NCBI GenBank assembly: GCA_013397435.1
Contig: VZRG01001686.1
Location: 5,105-69,104 of the forward strand
Length of the DNA: 64,000 nt
Direction: 5' to 3'
Origin: Erythrocercus mccallii
Lineage: Eukaryota > Chordata > Aves > Passeriformes > Dicruridae
Made by a program: the position numbers and the translations under genes. Below are positions 34,867-47,461 of the stretch, one piece after another. Within the stretch, counting starts at the first letter, position 1; each line of letters begins with the position of its first letter. The notes under the pieces were generated by a model. It was not told where the DNA came from, did not search any database, and was given only the letters and a program-made list of their open reading frames with translations.

Positions 34867-37800
34867 GCCCCAGCATGTTCCCCAGCTGTGGTGGTGTGTC
34901 CAGAGCCTGTGGGGAAATGTCAGCAGGGAAATTTTCCCCCCAGATCCCCTTGAAGCTCCAAATGGGGCAGCCCTTCAGGTAAAGCTCAGATAATATTTCT
35001 GGGTAATGTTGAGTGGGCACAGCCAAACTCTTAATTCCTGCTAAGCTGCCTACTGATTGCTGTCACTCAGTAGCTACAGGGTTTGGTGGACTAAAGAGAT
35101 TGGAGTTTCCTAAACTGCTGAAATGTGTGGACATCTTTGGCCTCAAGGCTGGGCTCACTGGAATAAAACCTGGGCGAAACTTTGAGTTGTGTCACCAATG
35201 GATGACCTAAAAATAATGAATTCAGGGCCTTCTCTCAAGATAGAGCAATGATTTTCTGTTGCCTGGCAATGTCTCTGGCACCGAATACAGAGCTGGGAGT
35301 TTATTTTATGATGCTGTGCAGAAAAAATTGTTTACGGTTTTCCACTGTGATTCCCCCAAGAGGGAGAACCCATGGCTCATACAGAGAGAGCAAACATTAA
35401 TGACACCTTCTATTCATCTTGGCAAATTTATGACCAAGTTTCCATTCCTCCTTCTGTATTTCCAGAAATATTTATGCAAAGACTTGTGTTGTCTCAGTTC
35501 ATCCCACTTATTTTCAGTGGGAATTAGTTTGAAACTACTCTGAACAGCTTGTTATAGCACAATTTTAATTTTAGTTGATTTTTAAATACTCTTTTTTAAA
35601 TAATCCTGTCTTCACATGGCAAGCAAAAATATTTTCCCATTTTTTTCATGGAGGAATAAGGAATTTTCTGATGTATTTCTAGATGACATTTTATTAACCA
35701 TACAATGTATTTGGTATGGTTTAAAGGGAATGTTATTCACCCATGATGTCCTCTGCTTGATAGAAGAATTGAAGACCCAAATTCCATCATATCATTCAGG
35801 CAAGTAAGCTGCTGTATCCCCCCAAAAAAGAGTATTTACTATCATTTTTAGGACTGGGATATTTTTGTGACTCAATTAAGCCCCAGCAACAAAAAAGATA
35901 AATTGAATGTTTTGGGGTGGTTTTTTTGTTGGTTTTTTTATGGTGTGGGTTGTTGGTTGTTTTATTTTGGGGTTTTTTTTTTTCTCCTGGAGTACACTGC
36001 TAAGAAGGGGACAGAAACCTCCATGGTTTCTTGGGCTGGAATAATTTTTTCCTATGACCTGGGATAGACCCAGCCTGCATTTTTGGGGGAATACATTAAC
36101 ACTGCAAAGGGGCTTGTATGAACTGACTCCACAAAGAAAGCCATGAAATCAATCATCCAGAGCTGTTCTGATGACAGTCACCTATTACACATTTAGAAAG
36201 CAAATGCCTGCTAAGATCAACAGTTTTAAATACTGTGAATTTCTTGTCTCCGTTGGTATTTTAACATTTGGTCAATCCCTGTGATAACTGTAACCCCCAA
36301 ATCTCCTTTTATGGTCAATTCCATCGGAGAGGATCCTGCTGATGAAGGGAGAGCTGATCAAAATTAGGCTTGGCTGGTGATGAGCTCAACAGAGTGAGAT
36401 TTTGTTCTTGTTTTCCTTTTGTTTACATGGTAACAGTTTCTTTCCTCTTCCCATTCAGAAGAATGTCATGTAGCATAGCAGAGATGTGCTGCCCTTTGCT
36501 TGCCAGCAGAAGTTTCTAATAATTGAATCACTTGAACGTTGAAATTTAGAGGCAAGACTTTTCAAAGGAAAAAAGAATTAATATGCAACCAATTGAACTT
36601 TGTGGCATGTCAAGACCACCCTGTCACTCCTACATTTTAAAAATAATTAATTCTTTTCTTCTTGTTGGAAAGGTGATGAAGTTATCTAAGTCATCAAAAT
36701 TCACTGTTCAAGTCACTGTTCAAGTTTTTTGCAGGATCTTGATGGTTTTAAGCATAACCTCAGCAGCAGCTTCCTTTTGTGGTACAGCAATAAAATAATT
36801 CAGACATCAACCTGGTCCTAACTCAGTCTGTTAAACACTTTTTGAAGAGGACAGATTTTGAAGTGCTCCTTCAACAAGGGAAGACAGAATAAGTTTCATT
36901 TGTTTTCATGGCAGCTAATTGCATAATGTGATTTAGCTTGAATGCAGAGGGCTGGAAAGAATAAACAACTTAATAAGGTGCTGTGGGACTTGCCTTTATG
37001 ATGCACATGTAAAGGCTTGTTAAGGATAGAAGCTTAAAGTAAACTGATAGATAAAAGCTTCTACAGGGTGTTTACAACATCCAGCTCAAGCACCCAACGT
37101 GCAGGGAGCATTTCCCTCCTCATGAATTGCACACAGTTACAACCCACTGTTTCTGTTTCTTTTTTTTTCCCCCATCCTTTTCACGTTAGCTTTCAGTAAA
37201 AAATGTGATGCTTAAAGAATGTAATAATCGTGGTTGAAAAGTGGGGTTTGCAAGATCAAGTTTCAACAGGTTGATACAATTCCATCATATTAAATTTAAA
37301 TATTAACAGTGTTGAATCAAACACAATTCCTCCTGCAGGGGTTGTAGCTTTGCATGGATGTGTTTATCCACATATATATGCTTTTTTATGCCTATATGTA
37401 CTTGTTTAAATATACAAAGCACATATGTTTGTGTGTATATGTATACACATATAGCCATGCACGTATATAAAAATAAATATGTGTAATGGCAGAGACATTT
37501 GTAAAGGAACAACCCTAAGCAAAACATTAATCTGCATTTAATATTCAGACTATTAGAAATGTAAAAAGGGGGAAGACAGAAGAGGAGGACTTAGAAGTAT
37601 ATGAGAGGAACAAGACCTTTCTGTTTAGATAATCATTAGTGCTGCTCGTAGGAATGCGGAAGAGATTGTCCAATGGACACTGAGTTATGTGCATAACCCT
37701 TGCCCTTTTGGGAAAACAGTCCTTCCAAATTTATTTTTAGACAGGTCTAGATAGAAAACCAGCCCATTTTGTTAGGGACAAGGTAGTTGCATAATGTGGG

Positions 37801-40800
37801 CACGTGATGCTTCAAAACATGGATGTTTGCTTTTTAAAAAAAATGAAGCTAGGCTTCCCATTTTTGTTGTTGGTGCAGCAGAAGGAAAGGGAATACAAGT
37901 ATTAGCGGAATTTGACTTTGCCTACTCTTGATCATGTCTGCCTTGGAGTTTCAGCAGCATCTGACAAGCAAAAATGTTCTGACTAATCCTCCTTTTCTCT
38001 GCCTCAAGGAGCAGAGCATTACACAGATTGTTTCAGGTGTACATCATCCTTTGTTGTGCATTAAACTCCAGGTAATTTGCTGAGTTTTTGGCTGCTTCCT
38101 GGCACTTGCTGCAGCTCTGCAGGGTGCAAAACTGCCTCAGCCACGCCGGTTTTGACACGGAAATGTTGCTTTAGTTGTGGATCATGTGAGAAATCCTTTC
38201 TTACTGGACCCTTGTTACCCATAAAATATCCTTGTGACCATGAGGATAGTTTTCTGTGTCCTTGCACAGCCTGAGGTTTCCCACCTTGCTTGTAATGAAA
38301 CATCTTTGCCACATCCTGAGGAAGCATCAAATACCGGCACTGACATCAGGGTGATTTTCTCAGGCTGATGATTAAGGTTCTACCCATCTGCTGCTGTTTA
38401 TAAGCCCTCAGGGCTCATCCTGTGAACTTTTCCAGTGCCTAAAGTTGTCTTAAGAATTTTTGTCCCTTTTGCTTCTGGAAGGACAAGGCCTATCAAACCA
38501 GATTTTTACAAGCAGGGAATGATGTTGCCCCTCAATGTTTTTCCTTTTGGTCAGAAACAAGGACAATTAGGCAAAGTGTTCATTTATTTTCATCATCAGC
38601 CAAGCTTTTGCATTCTTATTTATAAGAAATAAATGGCAGCAAAGGCATGGAAGTTTCATAGACTGTCCTAAAGCCTTCTGTGACTTTGCCAGTGGGTCCC
38701 AGTCCATCCATCCCATCAGATCTCTGAGAAGAATAGTGAACCAAACAAAAATGTGGTAGATGCAGACTTATTTCATCTGCCTCCCACTTTTCAAGGCATG
38801 CACATCTCTTATCTCTCATGAATGTGATTTCACTGATTCAGGTAATTAAATCAGCGTTGTTGCCTTTTGGAGGAGGCTGACACACCCTTGGCTCTCACCT
38901 TTCCATAAGAATTTGAGGCCTTAGATCAGTTTGTGAGCTCTGTCTCTCACACTGGACAATACTGAGTAGTTTTCAGGCTATGATAGAGATGAATTGTAAA
39001 GATGGAGAGCAATGAAATGTGTGTGCTGATATTTTATACTTGGCATTTTAGTAATAAATGGATGTTAATCACAGCAACAGTCACGCTCTCATCATCTTTC
39101 AGTGGCAGCATTAGCATTATTGTATCCATAAACTGAAATTCCTCTCATTTTCAGCAGCAAATAACAAAGAAAATTCTCCCTGCCTCAGGGCTGTTGCAGT
39201 CCAAATATCACAAAGGACAGGGTTGTGTATCTCCTTAACCAAAGCCAGATGTTTGATTTCAAGGAGGGAATTAAAATGTATTTTCACTAGGGATTTTTTC
39301 TCATGCAGAAGGTCAGCATGGAAGAAAGCATGCAGGAAGTTCCCCTACTGGCATTTGTGCTAATTAAGGGTGCAGAACAGATTCAGTAAATAACCCACTG
39401 CTTTCTCAAGGCAATAAACATTTTGAAAATCATCTTCTTGTGAGCTTTAAATATCAGCTCTCAATATCTGACAAAATAAGTTTTGTTGTGGAATTTTTTT
39501 TTCTTTTAGTTAGAGTGAGATAGTTTTAGCTGGGGTTTTTGTGGAAAGAAAAACCACCAAAATTATTTTCCTCCTGTTTTACAGTGCATGACCACATGTT
39601 TCTCTTCACCTGAGAATGCTAAAACCTGGTGTGAAGTCTCTTGGCGCTCCAAACATGGAATTCCTTGCCAGACATCTCTCCTTTTTCCTGATTAGCTTTG
39701 CAAAAAAGGTGATCAATGGTTTCTTTTAAGAGTTTCCAAACCAGTAAAGCAATTTATAATCTTTATTCCAAAGCATTTACATTTCTGCTTCTCCTTTCAG
39801 CACTCTGGTGTCATAAAGGAAGTTTGTGTCAGCACTTGATGCTGTTAGGAGGTAGGAATGATTTTCTTTTCCCGAGTACCTGGAAAATCCAAGAGTGCTG
39901 TCTAACCGAGGCAGGGGCTGCACTCTGGAGAGGGTGTGGATAGAGCAGGAGATTCCTTGGCACCAGAAGTGGAAATATCAGTGCTGAGAAACTCCTGGGA
40001 GACAGAGGCTCTTCCCCAGAGTGGTGTGAAACTCCTGCTCGGAGGATGGAGCTGCCTAGCCCTGGAGGTGCCCTCCTTGTGAGACACCTGTGGGCTGGTA
40101 TTCCACTCCTCCACTGCTCACTTCCCAGGTGCTGGTGGAACAAACCCTGCTGGGGAGCCCAGTGCAAGCTGGAGCTCTGCCCTCCTCTGTTTCAGCAGCA
40201 GCTTCAGCTCAGCAGATGCTGCAGATGGGTGAAACCGTGGCAAATGCCCACGTGTCCAAATGCAGAGTCAGAGCAGCAGCAGGAGCCTCCTGCTGCCAAG
40301 ACATTCCCGGGGTGGATCAGCCCAGCACTACCTTCTGGGCAAGGCTGGATTTTGTTCAGACTTGGCTTGTTCCTGACACACACCTGGTGCAGGGGTTCTG
40401 ACAAGGAGTTCGCGGGCTTTATCTGGGGGAAGGGTACGAGCAAGGCCATGGAAAAACCAGAGATGCTTTGATTTTGATTGCGTGGATGATTTAGTATCAA
40501 TCTAAAAAAAAATCAATTTCAAAGCAACAGTTACATTTGACAGCCAGTCAGGATTTTCTTTTAGAAAAAGAGAAGAGAATGGAAAAGCATTTCCTCACTG
40601 TGTACAGTGAGATCTGTAAAACCACCAGTGAATTTTTTGTTTGTTCAGAATCCCCTCAGAGACACAGATTTGGGTTCATAACTTGTCTGGCCATTACATT
40701 TTTGGAGAAATATTAAAACATGTATTCTTACCCTTGCAGCCCAAGCTTCCCTATATCTCAAACTTCCATTTCATATTGGTTTTAATAATTTGTTGTTTCA

Positions 40801-43540
40801 GTCATCTGGTGTTTTTCTGCCCACTTTAAAAACTCCCCACTTCCTTTGTACTGAGTAATCCAGTATTTGTTCTGGGTTAGTCACAATTACAGATATGAAC
40901 AGGGAGGAAAAAAGAGACAAAACACCTCCCCAAACAACTTTGTTCCTTCTTCTAATCAAACCTATTTAAATGGTAGTATCTTCTAACCAGGTTAAAATGC
41001 GCTGGTTTTTTGCAAACCTGACTGAATTCCTTACTCAGTATTCACACTGTAGGAGCAGGATGCTATCCCATGCCTTGTCTGTGTCTTCGGATCCTTAAAT
41101 CCAGTGTTTCTGCTTTGAAGGGCTCCTCCTCCTTCAGGGACTTCTCTGTTTTTAGTTGAGCTGGCTCAGGAGCACACATAACAATGTGCCTTTAGGTCCT
41201 TCAAAATGAGAAGCTTCCTATAAACATTTAAATTTAATACATCACTAGAAGCTCTGACACAAATTGGGAAACAAGTTCTGGGATTTGGGCTATAGATTCA
41301 CCTCTAAAACAACTTAGGAAAATCTCTCATCAGAAGTGTGTCCTTGGGTCTGTGTCTGTGTGTCTGTAACTCTTAGCTGGCAGCGAGGGTTAAATCATAT
41401 GCTGACCAACAGCAAAAAGCAAGTTGTGTGTTTGGGTTGGTTTATTCTGTGCCTCAAATCTGCTGAACAGAGGCAGGCTTTGCATCTGTGTGCAGGAGAT
41501 GGATTCACAAGTGGAATTTCCAGTTGCGTGCACAGTCCTCTGTCCCTCCCATCTGTATCTCAGCTGTATGTCAGACAGGATTTGGAGGGATAAAAAAGGA
41601 GACGTCATCCTTTTTCCAAGAGCAGCAGCAGGTGCCTTCAGTCAAAAGCGGGTTCCAGGCAGCAGCAAGGGCACAAGCCAGCGAAGCAGGGCCAGATCTT
41701 TGGGCTGGTCCCTGGTGTTTGCTGTTGGTGAGTGGGGGATCGCTGTCAGTGCCATTCCCAGAGCTTTGCCGCAGGGATCTGACAGCTCAGCCAGCCAGGC
41801 AGAGCCAGGAGGGGCTCAGCCCCATCAGCAGCTGCTGACACAGGACAGAGCCCCACCTGAGTGGGACCTTCAGGTGCATTCTCCCAATAAACCTCCAGAG
41901 CAAAGGGCAATTCCCCCTCCCAGGCTGCTTTCCCTCAAAACCGCCTGGGTTTTGAGGGAACAAGAAGCAGGCTACGTAATGTCTCAGGTGGGATTTACTC
42001 CCCTGCAGCACTGCTCAGTCATGGATGAGATGTGATCAAGTCTCACCTGGTGTCCAGCTCATGTTGGGGATGGGACAAACCCTGGAAGTGCTGGAGGGAA
42101 CAAGAGCTTCCCTGTGCTGGGATTGCACAACCTCCTCTGTCAGAGGAGCAGGGCCAGGCAGAGGTTCAGCGTGACCTCTGCCTGACTCATGTTTTTTCCT
42201 CCTGTTACCAATAAGAACTTTTTCCTCATGAGTCACTTTGAAACAGTTTGTGTGTGTTCAGGGGAAAAAAAAAACCCAAAAACCAACCAACAAAACCCAA
42301 AGATTTTCCTGAGGATCGGTTTGCTGGTGAGACAGAACAAATAACTGGGTACTGTCAGGGACTGTTCTGCCTGCACAGTTCAGTTAATGAGCTCCTAGGG
42401 CTGTCAGGGATTTTTTTTTTTTTTTTAACTGTCATTTGTGTTTGTCCCTTCATTTCAATGCTTTCCTCTCTGAAATGCAACAGTGAAAAACACAAGTGCT
42501 ACTCTTCCACTCTTTGGATGCCTGAAGCTCAGGGAAACAATGATCCCTTCAAAAACTTGCCAGTTTAGCTGTGTTCATCCTAACACAGACCTAAAACATG
42601 CTGGCAAAACTGTACTTGTTCTCTTCCACTTTCTCTTCAGGTAACGCAAAGGAAAGCAAATTTATAGTATTGCAGCTGTGACTCTTAAAAGGTCTGAAAT
42701 ACTGGAATTTCTGTCTCCTTCCATCCCAATGGCTTCCTTGCAGTGGCAAATTTGACCCGTGTGACTCAACAGCCCAAGAGCTCTGTGGCAGTGGCAGGGA
42801 ATTCAAATCCCTGGAAACACAGACAAGCATTTTAACTCTGAGAGCTGCGTAGTTCCTGAGAAATTCTTTTCTCTGTCGGGAGTGGACATTAAGGTGTTCA
42901 TTGTATGTATTCATTTTCAGAAGCAGGAGTAAGTTTGTATCTTGATGGCAGGAGTGATTTGGTTTTTGTGTTTGGCTGCAAAAAGGTTATTTCTGGCTAA
43001 GTCAGCCCGTTCCTCTCTTCTAAGACCCATTGGCCTTGCTGATTGATTTAAGCCAGTTCTGACAGATCAGCTGCAGGCTCAAAGACAAATTAAGTTTCTG
43101 TGGTTTTTGTGAAGTTTAGGAATGTAGAAGGGAGAAGAAACCTTAGCACTGCCCCAATAAGGGAAAGACTGGCTTGAGCTCAACTCTTGCTAAACATCTG
43201 AAATGCCACAGCAGGGGCAGTTTTAAGACTGCCCTGATGAAGAGACAAAATTCACTGGGCACCAGAAAATGCAGTGAGGGTGCAGAAATCAGATGGAAAT
43301 CAGGTCTCATTTGAACTTCTTGTCACCTTCATTGGCAGCCTGGTTTTGCCTTTGCCTTCCCATCCTGGATTTGTTCCTTTCCACAGTGAGATCTTCAGGA
43401 CTGGTGAATGGACTCCATCCATTCCCACAGTCTGCTGTGGTCACAGCCTGGACTTTCTCAGACTGATGGGCTGTAATCAGGCTGAAACTGTGTGAGCCTG
43501 CTGAGTATTTACTGACAGCTGATTCTGAGAGGCTTTTGAG
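34867..43540. other. Intergenic, with low-complexity tracts and GC-rich patches
   Basis: No gene supported. Notable content: a G/T-rich low-complexity stretch at 35920-35990; a degenerate TATG/TACA stretch at 37360-37490; GC-rich CAG-containing patches at 39900-40430 and 41600-42200 with frames of 141 and 203 codons but no recognisable domain; an A-rich stretch near 42265-42300; and a T17 run near 42411-42427. A perfect hairpin at 41930-41960 is listed separately. Confidence 0.5.
41930..41960. repeat. Perfect inverted repeat, 13-bp arms, 5-nt loop
   Basis: TTCCCTCAAAACC (41930-41942), loop GCCTG, then its exact complement GGTTTTGAGGGAA (41948-41960). Just outside, CTGCTT (41925-41930) can pair with AAGCAG (about 41964-41969) across a small bulge, which extends the stem. 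Function unknown. Confidence 0.85.
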
Positions 43541-44112
43541 TGGCCAGAAGGTCGAGGGAGGTGGTTCTGCCCCTCTTCTCTGCCCTCATGAGGCCCCACC
43601 TGGAATGCTGCACCCAGCTCTGGGTCCCCCACATAGGAAGGATTTGGACCTTTCAGGGTGTACCCAGAGGCGGCCACGGAGATGATCAGAAGGCTGGAGC
43701 ATCTCTGCTGTGAAGATACTCTGAGAGAGCTGGGGTTGTGCATCCTGGAGGAAAGAAGGCTTTGGGGAGACCTTAGAGCACTTTTCAGTGACAAAAGGGA
43801 GCTTATAAAAAGGAAGGAGATACATTTTTTACATGGCCAAATAGTGAGGGAAAAAGGGGCAATGTTTTTAAACTGAAGGAGGGAAGGTTTAAATTAGATA
43901 TATGGAAGAAATTCTTTATTCTTGAGGGTGGTGAGGCCCTGGCACAGGTTGCTTAGAGGAGTTGTGGATGCCTCATCCCTGGGAGGCCAGGTTGGCTGAG
44001 ACTTGGAGCAACCTGGGATGCTGGAAAGTGTCCCTGCCCAAGGCAGGGGTTTGGAACAGGATGAGCTTTAAGGTTCCTTTCAGCCCAAGCCATTCTGTGA
44101 TTCCATCATTCT
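43541..44112 (+). mobile_element. CR1 LINE, longest copy in the window (about 570 bp)
   Basis: The order is GGCCAGAAGGTCGAGGGAGG, TTCTGCCCCTCTTCTCTGCC, GAGGCCCCACCTGGAATGCT, GATCAGAAGGCTGGAGCATC, TAGATATATGGAAGAAATTC, GGTGAGGCCCTGGCACAGGT, CTTGGAGCAACCTGGGATGC, ending CATTCTGTGATTCCATCATT. It reaches further toward ORF2 than the other copies but is still 5'-truncated and noncoding. Confidence 0.95.
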
Positions 44113-44888
44113 GGGTTAAATGATTTAATAGTTCTCGAGCTTTAGATCCCATTCATCTACAGGAAGATGAGCTGGCTTCTGAAGCACAGAGCAGTTTTTG
44201 TTATATTCCTAATGATATATTCCTCAAATATAGATTCCCAGTGAGCCCATAATCCTGTTCCCCTCGTACATATCAGTCTGTCTTGAAATGTCATGACCAT
44301 TTTCTGCATCTGAAATAATGATTGCTTCATAGATAAAATAATACAAAGCAAGAAAGAAATGTTCCAGCAATGACCTTTGTGTGTCAAACCCCTTGCCTAG
44401 AGAAGATCAGGATCTTCTAAGTGATTAATTAAATCAGAAGTGAATCTGTCTAAAGCAATAAATGCTGAAAAGGTATGATGAGAAAGCCTGCTGTCAGCCA
44501 CAATATTTCAATTACTGATAGTATAGTCTAGGAGAGTCAAATCCCATCTCTAAAAATCTGCTTCTTGATCCTGTAACATTATCCACAAATGGATTTCAAT
44601 GTGGCTTTTAGCCCTTCCTTGTATAAATGGCAAAATTTAGATCAGTTTAGACATTAGAAATGTAACTGCAGAAAGTATAAACAACAGAGCTGGGAAAACA
44701 GATCAGCTCCAGATGACTGTGCCAGGAGGACTGGGATGAGTTCCTTCCAGGCTGGAGTCCAGCCCACTTCCAGCACCACACAGGCAGGGCTTTTATTCTG
44801 AACATCTTTTCCTTCTCTGTTCCTCTCCCCACTGTCCTTCCTCACCACCAAAGAAAGAGTGGGCAAATCTTCTGCTGGAGTCCTAAGA
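44113..44888. other. Unique spacer between two opposed CR1 copies
   Basis: About 775 bp of ordinary AT-rich sequence with no gene or repeat recognised. It would be the loop if the flanking inverted CR1 copies paired in RNA. Confidence 0.5.
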
Positions 44889-45150
44889 CAGAATCACAGA
44901 ATCATTTTGGGCTGGAAAAGACCTCCAAGATCAAAAAGTCCAACTTTTGATTGATGCCCACCTTATCACCCTGCCCAGAGCACTGAGTGTCACATCCAGG
45001 CCTTCCTTGGACACCTCCAGGGATGGGCACTCCAAACCTCCCCGGGCAGCCCCTGCCAATGTTGACAACTCTTCCAGTGAAGAAATTCCTCCTGATGTCC
45101 AACCTGAACCTCCCCTGGAGCAGCTTGAGGGATTTCTTCTTGTTCTGTCA
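44889..45150 (-). mobile_element. CR1 LINE, antisense fragment
   Basis: The plus strand shows CAGAATCACAGAATCATTTT, GGCTGGAAAAGACCTCCAAG, GTGTCACATCCAGGCCTTCC, GACACCTCCAGGGATGGGCA, CCAACCTGAACCTCCCCTGG. It is a CR1 of a different type from its neighbours, sense on minus. It faces the plus-strand copy at 43541-44112. Confidence 0.93.
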
Positions 45151-47373
45151 GAAAAACAACAGGGAAAACAGGCACCACTTACTTAAAAGGGAAAAGGGAG
45201 AAGACACCAAAAATTTAGCCGTGAAATACCATGATGATAACTAAAAATGTATTAATATGCAGTCATCCATGCGTGTACAGATGTTCAGTTATCCAAAATG
45301 TTGATGAATCTGTAGTTTCCCTGCAGGAGACTGTGTTGGCTTGTGCTGAGCAAGTGCAACTCATCACAGTAGTACAAAGAGCATGTGCTGCTGCAGGGGA
45401 TGCAGGACATTATCTTAAACTTGCTGCAATTAATGAAGGATAAGAATGTGACTGGAAGATGTGAAAAGGGCTGGACAGGACCCAAGATGCATCCTTAATT
45501 GCCTGAGTGGTCTTTTCCAGTGTCTGCATTGCTAAAAAGTGAATTGCTGTGAGCCTAACTGATGGTAACTGGAGAAATAATGCTGATATAAATCAGAACC
45601 TCAAACAATTTGTAAATTTCGAGGTACATCCTGAAATACAAATTATTTCTGTATCCATTTCTTGTTTGGATTAACTGTTCACTGACTTTTCTCAAATTTT
45701 TATTTGAAAAGGGGGTTCTGCACATTCTGTACTTAGGAATTTAATTTATATTTAATTCACTACTGCAATGGAGTTCCAACTCATATGCAATCCAATTCAC
45801 ATGTTAGTCTGGCATTACCTATATTTGAAATTGGACAAGACATAAACTTCTTTATAGGAGGGACCAAGTAATTTCTAAGGGCTAAAGATCTGGGTTTTTG
45901 TCAGTGCTAGCCAAAAAAATTCGACCAAGATATTTTTCCTGAAAATTTAGTTCAAAAAAAATACTGTTCATGAAGAGAAATATTTATATTTGAACACTGA
46001 ATTTCACTGACTTAAGTCCTCTTTCTATGATTATTTATTTATCAGTGGGGTTTTTAAGTCAGATGGCATCGTCTGCCCAGCCTCCAGCCAGGGGCTTCTT
46101 GTTGCCTTCCTGACAGGGGATGTAAGTGGTGCATCTGTGGATGCAGCGTGGCAAGACATCCTGGTGCTAAGGTGCACATTCTCCTTTGAGCAGAAATGTT
46201 TCTACATCAATTCTTTTTAAATTTTTTTTTTAGTGAAGCATTTTGCAATAGTTTCTTTTTTTTTTTTTTTTTCCTGGGCAAGCTTTAATTTCCCTTTGTT
46301 TTCCTTCCTTTTAATTTTCTTTTCCCTTTGATGAGCTTGGTATTTGATTTTCCAAGCCAGAAGAACAGCTCACAAATGCCTCAATACTACACAAGACCCC
46401 AGCTCTGCTACCTGAACATACACAAACGAGAGGGTCTGCGGTTCCAGATCCCTTTCCAGATCCCTTTCATCCACATGAAATTGTCTGCAGCACTGTGATA
46501 CCTATTTAAGTGCTTCTCTGAACAGATTGCCTCAGCTCCAAGAGCTGTACCTGTGGTTTTCCATCCTTTAGTGTCAGCTCATCATAAAATATCATCCCGT
46601 GTTTGCTCCTTGTCTTTGCCTGAGCCAAGTGACATCGCACTGAAGTTATTGTCACATGTTGTGAAGCTGGAGGCACATCTATCTTGGGAAAGTGCCTTGA
46701 TTATTTAGACAGTGAAAAAAAAAAAGATTTTTGGATTTTCAGACCTGATTCACGCTCTGCTTACCAAGGTTCTTGATTACCTGGCATTGCTCTGTCTTGG
46801 GGGATGCTGGAATTGAGGTGAAACGAGGAGCACAGTGGCAGCAACTGGACAAACTGGTTAAACTCAGGAATAAACATTCACATAGATATTTGCTTTTACT
46901 CTTAGTTTGCTTTCAAGGCACAGAATTAAAGACCTTCAAAGTAATACCACCTGATGTGTGTGCAGGAGCTGAATTCAGGATTTTTATACCTGATATCTGA
47001 GGTGTGCAAGGTCTGGCTCCCAGATGTTGAGTGTTAAAAGTGTGAGAGGGAATAAGTGCTTTGAAGGATAAACGGAGACTAAACCAGCATTTTTAAAATG
47101 CCTTTTTCTCTAAGTCAGGCCAGGGGAGCCAAGTTGAACAAACAGAAGAGGCAGATTCCCCTCTGGAGAACACAAATCTCTGGAGAGAACACAAAGGAGA
47201 GAGAACCAGCAAAACTCCCAGCGGAGCATCTTTGTTTCTGTTGCCAGCAGTTATCACCTCCCTGCAAAAGGTAAAAAACCCAGAGCACCTTTTCCCCAAT
47301 CCAAAAGCCTTCGTGTAAGGACAGCCAAGCTCAGCCACCTTGGAAACAAAGGGATAAGAGAGGTTTATCCAGG
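45151..47373. other. Upstream flank of UMODL1 (promoter region not resolved)
   Basis: No coding exon supported. A long T tract lies at 46255-46272. The UMODL1 promoter and 5'UTR should be in the last few hundred bases before 47374. I see no CpG island and no TATA box at a convincing distance, so the TSS is unassigned. Confidence 0.45.
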
Positions 47374-47461
47374 ATGGGCCCTACAGTGGCCAGGATCACT
47401 CTTATTTCTGTTCTCATCCTCTGGGCAGCCACACAGCAGGGAAGGGGAGATGAAATTACAG
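47374..47461 (+). CDS. UMODL1: UMODL1 exon 1, signal peptide (gene start)
   Basis: UMODL1 (uromodulin-like 1) is a secreted or single-pass extracellular protein with EMI, WAP, SEA, EGF, FN3 and C-terminal ZP domains. This exon starts at an ATG with A at -3 and G at +4 and encodes 29 residues beginning MGPTVARITLISVLILWAA. That is a hydrophobic core followed by a polar TQQGRGDEIT stretch, as expected for a signal peptide with cleavage near the Ala-Ala/Thr region. It ends in phase 1 at ...ACAG|GTGAGT. Joining the final G to the AA of the next exon gives ...DEIT-E-KGLSLLGY, matching the human mature N-terminus (TEKGLSLLGY). The exon was inferred from frame, donor and junction; its peptide itself is poorly conserved, as signal peptides are. 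The 5'UTR boundary is unknown. Confidence 0.85.

Noticed and set aside
40046..40471. 141-codon plus-strand frame
   Set aside because: It lies in a CAG/GC-rich patch with several overlapping frames on both strands; no domain or splice context.
41424..42035. 203-codon plus-strand frame
   Set aside because: No recognisable domain, no homology recalled, adjacent frames also open, and it includes a hairpin and GC-rich composition; judged a chance frame.
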